Assembly: GCA_026785765.1 (NCBI GenBank) | Contig: JAJAZK010000520.1 | Location: 1 to 12,936, forward strand | Reading direction: 5' to 3' | DNA from: Rhodoferax sp. | GTDB lineage: Bacteria > Pseudomonadota > Gammaproteobacteria > Burkholderiales > Burkholderiaceae_C | DNA: 12,936 nucleotides | Program-made: the position numbers and the translations under genes | Notes under the pieces: generated by a model | Told to the model about the DNA's origin: nothing | Seen by the model: only the letters and a program-made list of their open reading frames with translations | Database searches by the model: none | Part shown: positions 1-7,340 of the stretch, piece after piece | Layout of the letters: each line of letters starts with the position of its first letter | How positions within the stretch are numbered: position 1 is the stretch's first letter

Positions 1-856
1 CACCATCAACGGCCTGGGCGAGCGCGCCGGTAACTGCTCCCTGGAAGAGGTCGTGATGGCCGTGAAGACGCGCCAGGACTACTTCGGGCTGGAAATGGGC
101 ATCGACACCCAGCACATCCTGGCAGCAAGCCGCATGGTCAGCCAGACCACCGGTTTTGTGGTTCAACCCAACAAGGCAGTGGTCGGTGCGAATGCCTTTG
201 CCCATGCCTCCGGCATCCACCAGGACGGCGTGCTCAAGGCCCGCGACACCTACGAAATCATGCGCGCCGAAGACGTGGGCTGGTCTGCCAACAAGATCGT
301 GCTGGGCAAGCTCAGTGGGCGCAACGCATTCAAGCAGCGCCTGGTCGAACTGGGTGTTTCGATGGAAAGCGAGGCTGACACCAATACGGCGTTTGCCCGC
401 TTCAAGGAACTGGCCGATCGCAAAAGCGAGATCTTCGACGAGGACATCCTGGCGCTCGTGAGTGACGAGAGCGTCAGCCATGAGAACGAGCAATACGGTT
501 TCGTGTCGCTGGCGCAACAGAGCGAAACCGGCGAGCGGCCACATGCAACGATTGTTTTCACCGTCGCTGGCAAGGAAGTGCGCGGTACCTCCGAGGGCAA
601 CGGTCCGGTCGACGCGTCGCTGAAGGCGATCGAAACCCATGTGCACAGTGGTGCAGAAATGGTGCTGTATTCGGTGAACGCCATCAGCGGCTCCACGGAG
701 AGCCAGGGCGAGGTGACGGTGCGACTGCAGGACAGCGGGCGCATCGTCAATGGGGTCGGCGCCGATCCGGACATCGTCGTGGCTTCGGCCAAGGCTTATC
801 TCAGCGCGCTGAACAAGCTGCACAACAAGGCAGAGCGGGTAGCGGCGCAAGGCTGA
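1..856 (+). CDS. leuA: 2-isopropylmalate synthase, C-terminal part (5' end outside window)
   Basis: LeuA condenses acetyl-CoA with 2-oxoisovalerate to 2-isopropylmalate, the first committed step of leucine synthesis, in the cytoplasm. The reading frame is open from base 2 and gives 284 visible residues before TGA at 854-856. Near the start is the GLGERAGN motif, whose Asn is a metal ligand of the DRE-TIM metallolyase barrel. It is followed by NAFAHASGIHQDGVLK, a LeuA signature with the active-site His. The last 130 residues or so resemble the LeuA regulatory (leucine-binding) domain, including a DSGRIVNGVGADPDIV-type stretch and a helical end. The HxH metal motif and the true start lie upstream of the window. 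The related homocitrate and citramalate synthases share the barrel, but the C-terminal domain fits LeuA best. Confidence 0.96.
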   Translation, partial: TINGLGERAGNCSLEEVVMAVKTRQDYFGLEMGIDTQHILAASRMVSQTTGFVVQPNKAVVGANAFAHASGIHQDGVLKARDTYEIMRAEDVGWSANKIVLGKLSGRNAFKQRLVELGVSMESEADTNTAFARFKELADRKSEIFDEDILALVSDESVSHENEQYGFVSLAQQSETGERPHATIVFTVAGKEVRGTSEGNGPVDASLKAIETHVHSGAEMVLYSVNAISGSTESQGEVTVRLQDSGRIVNGVGADPDIVVASAKAYLSALNKLHNKAERVAAQG

Positions 857-912
857 AAGGCCGATTTGCAGGGTGAAGGCCGTGTTGTTTTGCTGTCAAC
901 ATTAAAAAGAGG

Positions 913-942
913 TTGCAAGTACTTGATCTTGCAATATTTTTT
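913..942 (+). terminator. Candidate leuA terminator: inverted repeat plus T-tract
   Basis: TTGCAAG (913-919) and CTTGCAA (928-934) form a perfect 7-bp inverted repeat with an 8-nt spacer. TATTTTTT (935-942) follows directly, 57 nt after the leuA stop. This has the layout of a rho-independent terminator, but the stem has only three G:C pairs, so it would be weak. The same bases could instead be a protein-binding palindrome, because they overlap a possible -35 element of the next gene. Confidence 0.45.
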
Positions 943-951
943 GACTAGACT
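923..951 (+). promoter_or_regulatory. Candidate sigma-70 promoter for the D,D-peptidase gene
   Basis: TTGATC (923-928) and TAGACT (946-951) are separated by 17 nt, and each matches the sigma-70 consensus at four of six positions. The predicted transcript would begin near 958, leaving about 60 nt of leader before the TTG start. The -35 lies inside the inverted repeat described above. This rests on pattern matching only. Confidence 0.35.
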
Positions 952-1006
952 CGGGCCTTCCGGGTGCGGCAAGAGTGAGCCCTCCCGCAGTTTCCCATTT
1001 AGAACC

Positions 1007-1019
1007 GAGGTGCCAATTG
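1007..1019 (+). promoter_or_regulatory. Ribosome binding site that decides a TTG start
   Basis: GAGG at 1007-1010 lies 6 nt upstream of TTG at 1017-1019. An in-frame GTG at 975 has no comparable Shine-Dalgarno sequence and would put a polar 14-residue extension in front of an otherwise standard signal peptide. The TTG is therefore the better start. Confidence 0.65.
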
Positions 1020-2006
1020 ACTCTGTCCGCCCGCCTCTTGGTGTTTTCCCTGTTTCTGATGGCACTGTCCGGCCCGGTCGCCTACGCTAAGACTCGCAGT
1101 ACCGAGGCGTCCAAACCCACCCGCAGCACGACGGCAGTGAAACGCAAGTCGGCCAAGCCGCCGGTTGTGGTCAAACGCAAACGGACCGCAGCGCCAGTCG
1201 CCGCGGTATTGTCGTTCGGGCAGGTCGCGGGTCTGCATGGACGAACCGATCCACTCGATCTCAAATCCAGCGTGGCGCTTGTGATCGACCAGGACACCCA
1301 TGAGGTGCTGTTCAGCAAGAACGATCAGGCGGTGTTGCCAATTGCCTCCTTGACAAAATTGATGACTGGCCTGGTTATCAGTGAGGCCAAGTTGCCGATG
1401 GACGAGATGGTCGTGATCACGCAGGCCGACGTGGACACCGAAAAAGGCAGCCGTTCGCGGCTCAAGGTCGGAACCGAATTGTCCCGCGGTGAACTGATGC
1501 ACCTGGCCCTGATGTCCAGCGAGAACCGTGCCGCCCATGCCTTGGGGCGTACCTATCCCGGGGGCCTGGCGGTTTTTGTTGATCTGATGAACGATAAGGC
1601 ACGCCAATTGGGGATGCGTGGTACCCGTTATGTCGAGCCCACCGGCCTGTCCAGCAAGAACCAGTCTAGCGCACAGGATCTGGCCGTGCTGGTGAACGCG
1701 GCCCACGCCGAGCCAAGCCTGCGCCAACTGTCGACGTCCAGCCACCATCAGGTGGAGGTCGGCAGCCGCACCCTGCAGTTCAACAACACGAACCGGCTGG
1801 TGAACAACCCGACCTGGCAAATTGGCCTGCAAAAGACCGGTTACATCTCGGAGGCTGGCCGTTGCCTTGTGATGCAGACCACTATCGCCGGTCGGCAGTT
1901 GATCATGGTGTTTTTGGACTCGGCGGGTAAACTCAGCCGGCTGGGTGACGCGGAGCGAGTGCGGAGCTGGGTCGAAGCCATCTCACCGATCAAGCCACGC
2001 TCCTGA
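1017..2006 (+). CDS. pbpG: D-alanyl-D-alanine endopeptidase, PBP7/8-type (peptidase S11)
   Basis: This periplasmic serine peptidase probably cleaves D-Ala-meso-DAP cross-links in peptidoglycan (PBP7 type) or trims terminal D-Ala. It has 329 residues if TTG at 1017 is used. Residues 1-24 are a signal peptide with hydrophobic core and AYA|KT cleavage site. Residues 25 to about 62 form a Lys/Arg/Ser/Thr/Pro-rich linker. The catalytic domain shows all three S11 motifs: SLTK at 111-114 (Ser nucleophile and Lys), SEN at 168-170, and KTG at 273-275. The domain ends soon after KTG, and no C-terminal amphipathic anchor of the DacA type is obvious, which favours the PBP7 subgroup. It converges on the IclR gene with only 19 nt between stops and no visible terminator. 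The family is secure; endopeptidase rather than carboxypeptidase activity is inferred. Confidence 0.9.
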   Translation: MTLSARLLVFSLFLMALSGPVAYAKTRSTEASKPTRSTTAVKRKSAKPPVVVKRKRTAAPVAAVLSFGQVAGLHGRTDPLDLKSSVALVIDQDTHEVLFSKNDQAVLPIASLTKLMTGLVISEAKLPMDEMVVITQADVDTEKGSRSRLKVGTELSRGELMHLALMSSENRAAHALGRTYPGGLAVFVDLMNDKARQLGMRGTRYVEPTGLSSKNQSSAQDLAVLVNAAHAEPSLRQLSTSSHHQVEVGSRTLQFNNTNRLVNNPTWQIGLQKTGYISEAGRCLVMQTTIAGRQLIMVFLDSAGKLSRLGDAERVRSWVEAISPIKPRS

Positions 2007-2025
2007 AGCGCGGGCAGCACAGGCA

Positions 2026-2817
2026 TCAATCGCGGCTGGTTCCAGCCACAAAACCCAAGGTGTTGGAGATCTCGTGGGCGGTGGCCCGCAGTTTGGCCAA
2101 CCAGCTGTCATCGAGTAGGCTCGCCGGTGCAGATATCGATAAACCCGCCAGCAGTTTTCCCTGGTCATCGTAGATCCCGCAGGCCATACAGCGTACCCCG
2201 AGTTCGAGTTCCTCGTTGTCGTGTGCATAGTGCATTTGCCTTACTTTGGACAACTCGCGCTCAAGAACCGATAGCTGTGTGATGCTGTTGCGGGTTTGTC
2301 CGTGCAGCCCGGTGCGCGTGGCATAGGTACGCACACGCGCTGCGTCGTCCACTGACAGGAACAGTTTGCCAACCGAAGTCAGGTGCAGCGGCGCCCGTCC
2401 CCCGATGGCTCGTACCACCTGCATGCCCGAGCGTTCGCTGTATGCGCGTTCGATGTAGACAATCTCGTCGCCCTGGCGCACACTCAGGTTGACCGGTTGC
2501 TGGATGCGGTTGTGCAATGCGCGCATCGGCGCCAGCGCTGCGTCACGCACATTGAGCCTTCCCTTGACTAGGTTGCCCAGTTCCAGCAAGCGCATACCGA
2601 GCCGGTAACTGCCGGGCTGGGCACGTTCCACATATCGCCCGATTGCCAAGTCGTTCAAGATCCGGTGCGCGGTCGAGGGGTGCAGGCCGGTTTTCTCGCT
2701 GATGTCCTTGAGTGAAATCGCGTCTGCGCGCGAGGCCAGCATATCGATCAAGCTGAACATGCGTTCGATTACCTGCACCGCCGGGGTGTCGACGTGGCCA
2801 GACTCTTTTCTCCTCAT
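2026..2817 (-). CDS. IclR-family transcriptional regulator
   Basis: This is a DNA-binding regulator of 263 residues, the usual length for IclR proteins. A winged helix-turn-helix lies at about residues 15-75 (helices around ISLKDISEKTG and HPSTAHRILNDL). An IclR effector-binding domain follows at about 80-255, with the conserved block GVRCMACGIYDDQG (residues 207-220) near the ligand pocket. An in-frame ATG at 3003 would add 62 residues, but they lie wholly inside bpt and look like shadow translation. The start chosen, ATG at 2817, shares four bases (ATGA) with the bpt stop, so translation is probably coupled. The gene is last in the aat-bpt operon. Neither the ligand nor the target can be told from sequence; IclR proteins often control aromatic or organic-acid catabolism, which is not adjacent here. 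Confidence 0.92.
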   Translation of the reverse strand: MRRKESGHVDTPAVQVIERMFSLIDMLASRADAISLKDISEKTGLHPSTAHRILNDLAIGRYVERAQPGSYRLGMRLLELGNLVKGRLNVRDAALAPMRALHNRIQQPVNLSVRQGDEIVYIERAYSERSGMQVVRAIGGRAPLHLTSVGKLFLSVDDAARVRTYATRTGLHGQTRNSITQLSVLERELSKVRQMHYAHDNEELELGVRCMACGIYDDQGKLLAGLSISAPASLLDDSWLAKLRATAHEISNTLGFVAGTSRD

Positions 2818-3596
2818 GCGCCGGTTTCTGCCATTGCAAGGTTCTGCAGCGCGCCCGACCGTGGCTGGTCCTGCCACTGCCCGTGCACCAGAATCTGCTG
2901 CGGATGAAAGCGCGCCTTGTAATTCATCTTCGGGCTTTGCGCGATCCAGTAGCCCAGGTACACGTGCGGCAGGCCGAGCTTGCGCGCCTGCTGAATCTGC
3001 CACAGGACGCTGTAGGTACCGTAACTGGCCCGGCGCTGCGGATCGTAATAGGTGTAGACCGCAGAAATCCCGTCTTCGAGCACGTCGAGTATCGAGACAA
3101 TGCGCAAGGCCCCGGGGCCGCCGTCTGGCCGTGTTTCGCGAAACTCGACCAGACGCGAGTTAACCCGGCTCTGCAGCAGGAACTGGGTGTACTGTTCGAT
3201 ACTATCCTGGTCCATGCCACCGCCTGCGTGGCGTCCGTTCTGGTAACTCAAATACAGCTCGTAGTGCTCCGACACGAAGCACAGGCGCGTCACCCTGGCC
3301 TGCAGTGTGGCGTGGCGCGCCCAAGCCCGGCGCTGGCTTCGGTCGGGCGCAAAGTTGCCGACCTTGACGCGCAGCGGCGTACAGGCCTGGCAACCATCAC
3401 AATGCGGCCGGTAGGTGAACAGTCCGCTGCGCCGGAAACCCTGACTGACCAGTTCTGAATAGGTGGCGTTGTTGATCAGGTGGCTGGGAGTGGCCACCTG
3501 AGAGCGCGCCTGCTTGCCGCCAAGATAACTGCAAGGGTAGGGCGCCGTCGCGTAAAACTGCAGGGTCTGTAGGGGTAGATCCTTGAGATGTGTCAC
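2814..3596 (-). CDS. bpt: Aspartate/glutamate leucyltransferase (bacterial ATE/Bpt)
   Basis: Bpt transfers leucine from Leu-tRNA to proteins with N-terminal Asp or Glu, making them substrates for ClpS/ClpAP (N-degron pathway, cytoplasm). It has 260 residues from the GTG start at 3596. The N-terminal ATE domain has the PCSYLGG motif (Cys22) and a cysteine cluster, CDGCQAC (Cys66, 69, 72). The C-terminal ATE domain has YYDP (184-187), SYGTYSVLWQI (191-201) and YLGYWIAQSPKMNYK (213-227). An ATG at 3758 would add 54 residues, but these overlap aat and look unrelated. The GTG start shares the four bases GTGA with the aat stop, and the downstream IclR gene overlaps the bpt stop in the same way. Older annotations call this family arginyltransferase; leucyl transfer is the activity known for bacterial Bpt. 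Confidence 0.94.
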   Translation of the reverse strand: MTHLKDLPLQTLQFYATAPYPCSYLGGKQARSQVATPSHLINNATYSELVSQGFRRSGLFTYRPHCDGCQACTPLRVKVGNFAPDRSQRRAWARHATLQARVTRLCFVSEHYELYLSYQNGRHAGGGMDQDSIEQYTQFLLQSRVNSRLVEFRETRPDGGPGALRIVSILDVLEDGISAVYTYYDPQRRASYGTYSVLWQIQQARKLGLPHVYLGYWIAQSPKMNYKARFHPQQILVHGQWQDQPRSGALQNLAMAETGA

Positions 3597-4360
3597 GGTT
3601 GCAAGGGCGTTACAGGCGTTAGATACGTCCAGTATAGGGGCAGGAATTTCCAATCTGGGGCGGGCAATTGCATGGCCTTGGTCACGATTTCCAGGAAGTC
3701 GCAGCGCGCCATTTCCCGCGCGCCCAGCGAGGCCAGATGGCCGGTGTTCTGCTGGCAATCAATGTGGGTGATGCCATGTTGCCGGCAAAACACGATCAGC
3801 GCGCTCAGGGCAATCTTGGAAGCATCGCTGCGTCGGCTGAACATGGATTCGCCAAACACCGCCCCACCCAGCGCCACGCAATACAGACCACCCACCAGTT
3901 CATCGTCGATCCATGTCTCCACACTGTTTGCATAACCGGCGCGGTGCAGGGCCAGATAGGCTTGCTGCATCTGCGGCAGGATCCAGGTGCCGCTGCCGCT
4001 GCCAGCGCGCGGCTCGGCACACTGCGCGATAACCTCGGCGAAGGCCGTATCAAAGCGCACTTCGCAACGCTCCGACGCTTGAGCACGGCGCAAGGTCTTG
4101 CGCAAAGATGGCCGCAGCCGGAAGTCGGCCACCGCCAGCACCATGCGCGGGTCCGGGCTCCACCACAAAATCGGCTGGCCGTCGCTGAACCACGGAAAGA
4201 TACCGCGGCCATACGCAAGGCGCAGGCTTGCCACATCCAGTGCACCACCTGCGGCCAGCAAACCCGGGGCTCCAGAGTCATGTCCCAGGGACCGCGCGAC
4301 TGGCGGAAAAGCCTCACCAGGCTCCAGCCAGGGCAGTGTCGGGGTCCGCAGTTTGCGCAT
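3593..4360 (-). CDS. aat: Leucyl/phenylalanyl-tRNA-protein transferase
   Basis: Aat moves Leu or Phe from aminoacyl-tRNA to the N-terminal Lys or Arg of proteins, marking them for ClpS/ClpAP degradation. It has 255 residues from ATG at 4360. Family signatures are clear: GIFPWFSDGQPILWWSPDPR (53-72), VGGLYCVALGG (156-166), ESMFSRRSDASKIAL (171-185) and IDCQQNTGHLASLGA (200-214). An upstream in-frame start at 4489 would read through the complement of tRNA-Pro, so it is rejected. The gene heads the aat-bpt-iclR operon with 4-base overlaps, so both bacterial N-terminal aminoacyl transferases are made from one transcript. Only 51 nt separate its start from the divergent tRNA-Pro gene, and its promoter must lie there. 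Confidence 0.96.
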   Translation of the reverse strand: MRKLRTPTLPWLEPGEAFPPVARSLGHDSGAPGLLAAGGALDVASLRLAYGRGIFPWFSDGQPILWWSPDPRMVLAVADFRLRPSLRKTLRRAQASERCEVRFDTAFAEVIAQCAEPRAGSGSGTWILPQMQQAYLALHRAGYANSVETWIDDELVGGLYCVALGGAVFGESMFSRRSDASKIALSALIVFCRQHGITHIDCQQNTGHLASLGAREMARCDFLEIVTKAMQLPAPDWKFLPLYWTYLTPVTPLQP

Positions 4361-4395
4361 CGTGCGACTGACTGTATCCGACTGCGCCCAGCAGG

Positions 4396-4401
4396 TAGAA
4401 T
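4396..4401 (+). promoter_or_regulatory. Possible -10 element of the tRNA operon
   Basis: TAGAAT, five of six bases matching the sigma-70 -10 consensus, ends 10 nt before the first base of tRNA-Pro. No good -35 sits 16-18 nt upstream, so this is only a candidate. Confidence 0.3.
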
Positions 4402-4411
4402 ACGGCCACGT

Positions 4412-4488
<77 letters not shown>

Positions 4489-4520
4489 CCTTCTTGAATC
4501 GTCAGCCACGCTCTCTATCT

Positions 4521-4597
4521 CTGCCCGTAGCTCAGTTGGATAGAGCATCAGCCTTCTAAGCTGAATGTCGGGGGTTCGATCCCCTCCGGGCAGACCA
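4521..4597 (+). tRNA. tRNA-Arg (anticodon TCT)
   Basis: A 77-nt cloverleaf with acceptor CTGCCCG (4521-4527) pairing with CGGGCAG (4587-4593), discriminator A and encoded CCA (4595-4597). The D-arm has GCTCAGTTGGATAGAGC. The anticodon stem TCAGC/GCTGA encloses the loop CTTCTAA, with anticodon TCT at 4555-4557, reading AGA/AGG. The T-arm is GGGGTTCGATCCCC. The 29 nt to the convergent DUF3616 gene show no clear terminator hairpin. Confidence 0.97.
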
Positions 4598-4626
4598 ATC
4601 TGCGTCAGCCGTCGTACCGCTCAGGA

Positions 4627-5733
4627 TCAGCGTGGAATCTGAAACTCCAGCGGCCCGCCATCACACATGCCGTCGGACAGGATCAGTACCTGGTAGCTAC
4701 TCTGCCTTTGTGCGATCACCGTGATGGCCTCCGGTTTGATCTCCCGGTCGCAGGCGCGCAGCCGCACTTGGCTGACGTCCAGCGCCGCCAGCATTTTTGC
4801 TTGCACTGTCCTGGGGCCGCCACGCCCATCCCACCACAACACGGTCCAGCCGAGGTTCTGGTTGGAAGCGCTGTCGTCCGGCCCCGCAAGCAGGAGGAAA
4901 CCGTCTTCAACCGCAACCATGTCGCGCAAGCCACGACCTTCACCCAGTGCGATCCGAGTGACTGTGGGCCTGGGGTCGCCACCGCCAAAGAGCGCCTCGG
5001 TATCGACCGCCAGTACCAGCCCTGCACCGTCCAGGGCCGGGCCGCGAAAACCAAAGTACAGGCGTCCGGCCTTGACTGCCAAGCCTTCGATGTTGACGCC
5101 CTGTTGTCCAGCGAGCCTGGGGGCTGCGGGTGGGTCGGAGCCAAGGCATTTGCCATCCCCGACATGGCCTTTCAGCTCTGGCAGAGTTTGCAGGATGGCC
5201 CATAACCGATCCGTATCCGCATAACCCGCCAACGCCGCGTTGGGAGCACCGGGAGGAACGCGTGCACCCCGGCCCGTTGCCGGGTCTACACGAAACCGGA
5301 CGACGCGCCGACTATCTGCATTGCTTTTGCAGTCTGATCGCTTGGCCGAGTGCGAGCCGGTGACGTAGAAGTATGTCCCGTCGGTCGCTGCGCCTTCGGC
5401 GTCGAGTTCGCCAGTATCGGCACGCAGCGCGACCACTTCCTTGTGCGCCAGCATGGAGCCGGCGCCGAGGGTAGCGTAGCGCGCCTCCACGCCTTCATCA
5501 AAGGCGACCAGGCACACGCGTTCCTTTGTCGTGCTCAGGTTGCACGCGATTCCGCTGACCGACCGACGCGTCGCGCCTTCCTTCTTCTTGAACTCGAATC
5601 CCGCGCTGCTTTCCCAAACACCACCGACCGGTTGAATCGTCGGCTGCGCCTGCGCCCAAGGCAGCGTCAGCGCCATCAAAAGGGTGGCGCTGCCAACGGC
5701 TCGGACCACGCGGCCCAAATAGGAGGTCGCCAT
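4627..5733 (-). CDS. Secreted DUF3616-domain protein of unknown function
   Basis: A 368-residue protein whose biochemical role I do not know. Residues 1-30 are a signal peptide (MATSYLGRVVRAVG, hydrophobic core, AQAQ), so it probably acts in the periplasm. The rest looks like a beta-propeller-like DUF3616 domain, recognised mainly by GVNIEGLAV (212-220) followed by LYFGFRGP (225-232). Six cysteines in the mature part could form disulfides. The start at 5733 was chosen because the signal peptide begins there; an in-frame ATG at 5850 would extend into fumarase. The Shine-Dalgarno sequence is weak. The fumarase stop is 10 nt upstream, so the gene is very probably cotranscribed with it, though a link to fumarate metabolism is not evident. 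The DUF assignment is from memory of the motif. Confidence 0.8.
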   Translation of the reverse strand: MATSYLGRVVRAVGSATLLMALTLPWAQAQPTIQPVGGVWESSAGFEFKKKEGATRRSVSGIACNLSTTKERVCLVAFDEGVEARYATLGAGSMLAHKEVVALRADTGELDAEGAATDGTYFYVTGSHSAKRSDCKSNADSRRVVRFRVDPATGRGARVPPGAPNAALAGYADTDRLWAILQTLPELKGHVGDGKCLGSDPPAAPRLAGQQGVNIEGLAVKAGRLYFGFRGPALDGAGLVLAVDTEALFGGGDPRPTVTRIALGEGRGLRDMVAVEDGFLLLAGPDDSASNQNLGWTVLWWDGRGGPRTVQAKMLAALDVSQVRLRACDREIKPEAITVIAQRQSSYQVLILSDGMCDGGPLEFQIPR

Positions 5734-5743
5734 TCCAATGAAG

Positions 5744-7288
5744 TCAGGAGCTATGGATGGCGATGTTCTTGAATTGTCCAGTGGCGATTTTCTTTTCCCA
5801 CTCAGCCGGGCCGGTGATGTGGGCGCTGGTGCCGCCGCTATCGACGGCAACCGTCACCGGCATGTCCACTACGTCAAACTCGTAGATTGCCTCCATGCCC
5901 AGATCGGGAAAACCGACCACTTTGGCGGATTTGATCGCCTTGCTGACCAGGTAAGCGGCGCCACCGACTGCCATCAGGTAAGCGCTCTTGTGTTTGCGGA
6001 TGGCTTCGATGGCCGTCGGACCACGTTCGGCCTTGCCGATCATGCAGATCAGGCCGGTTTCGCCCAGCATCATCTCAGTGAATTTGTCCATGCGGGTGGC
6101 AGTGGTCGGGCCGGCCGGGCCCACCGCTTCATTGCGCACCGGGTCGACCGGGCCTACGTAATAAATGGTGCGGTTGGTGAAGTCCACCGGCAACGGCTCG
6201 CCCCTGGCCACCATATCCTGGATGCGTTTGTGCGCGGCGTCGCGCCCGGTCAGCATCTTGCCCGAGAGAAGTAGCGTGTCTCCGGCCTTCCAACTGGCGA
6301 TCTCGGCGCGGGAAAGGGTATCCAGGTCCACCTTGCGGCTTTTTTTGTAGTCCGGTGCCCAGTGCACGTCTGGCCACAGGCTGAGCGGCGGCGCTGCCAG
6401 GTAGGTAGGGCCACTGCCATCCATCACGAAATGCGCATGGCGGGTGGCGGCGCAATTCGGGATCATCGCGACCGGCTTGCCAGCGGCGTGGGTTGGGTAC
6501 ATGTTGATCTTGACATCCAGCACGGTAGTAAGGCCGCCGAGGCCTTGCGCGCCGATGCCCAGGGCATTGACCTTTTCGAACAGCTCGATGCGCAACTCCT
6601 CGAGTTTGTTGCCCGGTCCGCGCTGGAGCAACTCGTACATGTCGATATCTTCCATCAACGCCTGTTTTGCCAGCAGAACCGCCTTTTCCGCCGTGCCGCC
6701 AATGCCGATGCCGAGCATCCCTGGCGGGCACCATCCAGCACCCATGGTTGGTACCGTCTTGAGCACCCAGTCCACTACCGAGTCAGATGGGTCGAGCATC
6801 ACGAGCTTGGATTTGTTCTCGGAGCCGCCACCCTTGGCCGCCACGGTGATGTCGAGCTTATTGCCGGCGACGATCTCTACATGGACCACGGCGGGTGTGT
6901 TGTCCCCCGTGTTCTTGCGCGCAAACTGCGGGTCGGCCACGATGGATGCGCGCAAGCGGTTGTCCGGGTCGTTGTAGGCTTGCCGCACCCCCACATTGAC
7001 GGCGTCTTCCAGGGAGCCGCCAAATCCCTCAAAGCGCACGTCCATCCCTATTTTCAGGAACACGTTGACGATTCCCGTGTCCTGGCAAATCGGTCGATGG
7101 CCCTCGGCGCTCATGCGCGAGTTGGTCAGGATCTGTGCAATCGCATCTTTCGCCGCCGGGCTCTGCTCGCGGGTGTAGGCGCGCGCAAGGTGTGCGATGT
7201 AGTCGGCCGGATGGTAATAGCTGATGAACTGCAGCGCGGCGGCAACTGATTCGATCAGGTCAGCCTGGCGGATGCGGGTAGTAGTCAT
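5744..7288 (-). CDS. fumA: Fumarate hydratase, class I (iron-sulfur)
   Basis: This class I fumarase interconverts fumarate and L-malate in the TCA cycle, using an oxygen-sensitive [4Fe-4S] cluster. It has 514 residues, close to single-chain FumA/FumB enzymes. The N-terminal alpha-type part (about 1-290) holds the three expected cluster ligands: Cys68 in PICQDTG, Cys187 in GWCPPG and Cys279 in PNCAATRH. The C-terminal beta-type part (about 320-510) has KMLTGRDAAHKR, YYVGPVDP and VGPAGPTTATRMD. The start at 7288 has AGGG about 9 nt upstream. It lies 52 nt after the transporter gene and 10 nt before the DUF3616 gene. L-tartrate dehydratase is related, but tartrate enzymes usually have split subunits, so fumarase is preferred. 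The symbol is by class, not proven orthology. Confidence 0.95.
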   Translation of the reverse strand: MTTTRIRQADLIESVAAALQFISYYHPADYIAHLARAYTREQSPAAKDAIAQILTNSRMSAEGHRPICQDTGIVNVFLKIGMDVRFEGFGGSLEDAVNVGVRQAYNDPDNRLRASIVADPQFARKNTGDNTPAVVHVEIVAGNKLDITVAAKGGGSENKSKLVMLDPSDSVVDWVLKTVPTMGAGWCPPGMLGIGIGGTAEKAVLLAKQALMEDIDMYELLQRGPGNKLEELRIELFEKVNALGIGAQGLGGLTTVLDVKINMYPTHAAGKPVAMIPNCAATRHAHFVMDGSGPTYLAAPPLSLWPDVHWAPDYKKSRKVDLDTLSRAEIASWKAGDTLLLSGKMLTGRDAAHKRIQDMVARGEPLPVDFTNRTIYYVGPVDPVRNEAVGPAGPTTATRMDKFTEMMLGETGLICMIGKAERGPTAIEAIRKHKSAYLMAVGGAAYLVSKAIKSAKVVGFPDLGMEAIYEFDVVDMPVTVAVDSGGTSAHITGPAEWEKKIATGQFKNIAIHSS

Positions 7289-7340
7289 GTGTTTTGGCCC
7301 TAAAAATTGCGTGGTGTTGAAGCGAGCCCCGACCGCGGAG

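Noticed and set aside
999..1832. 277-residue minus-strand frame antisense to the PBP7-type gene
   Set aside because: It has low-complexity composition rich in Gln, His and Gly and no family motif; the plus strand has intact S11 motifs.
6362..7249. 295-residue plus-strand frame antisense to fumarase
   Set aside because: It is a GC-rich shadow frame with no recognisable domain, opposite a fully conserved gene.
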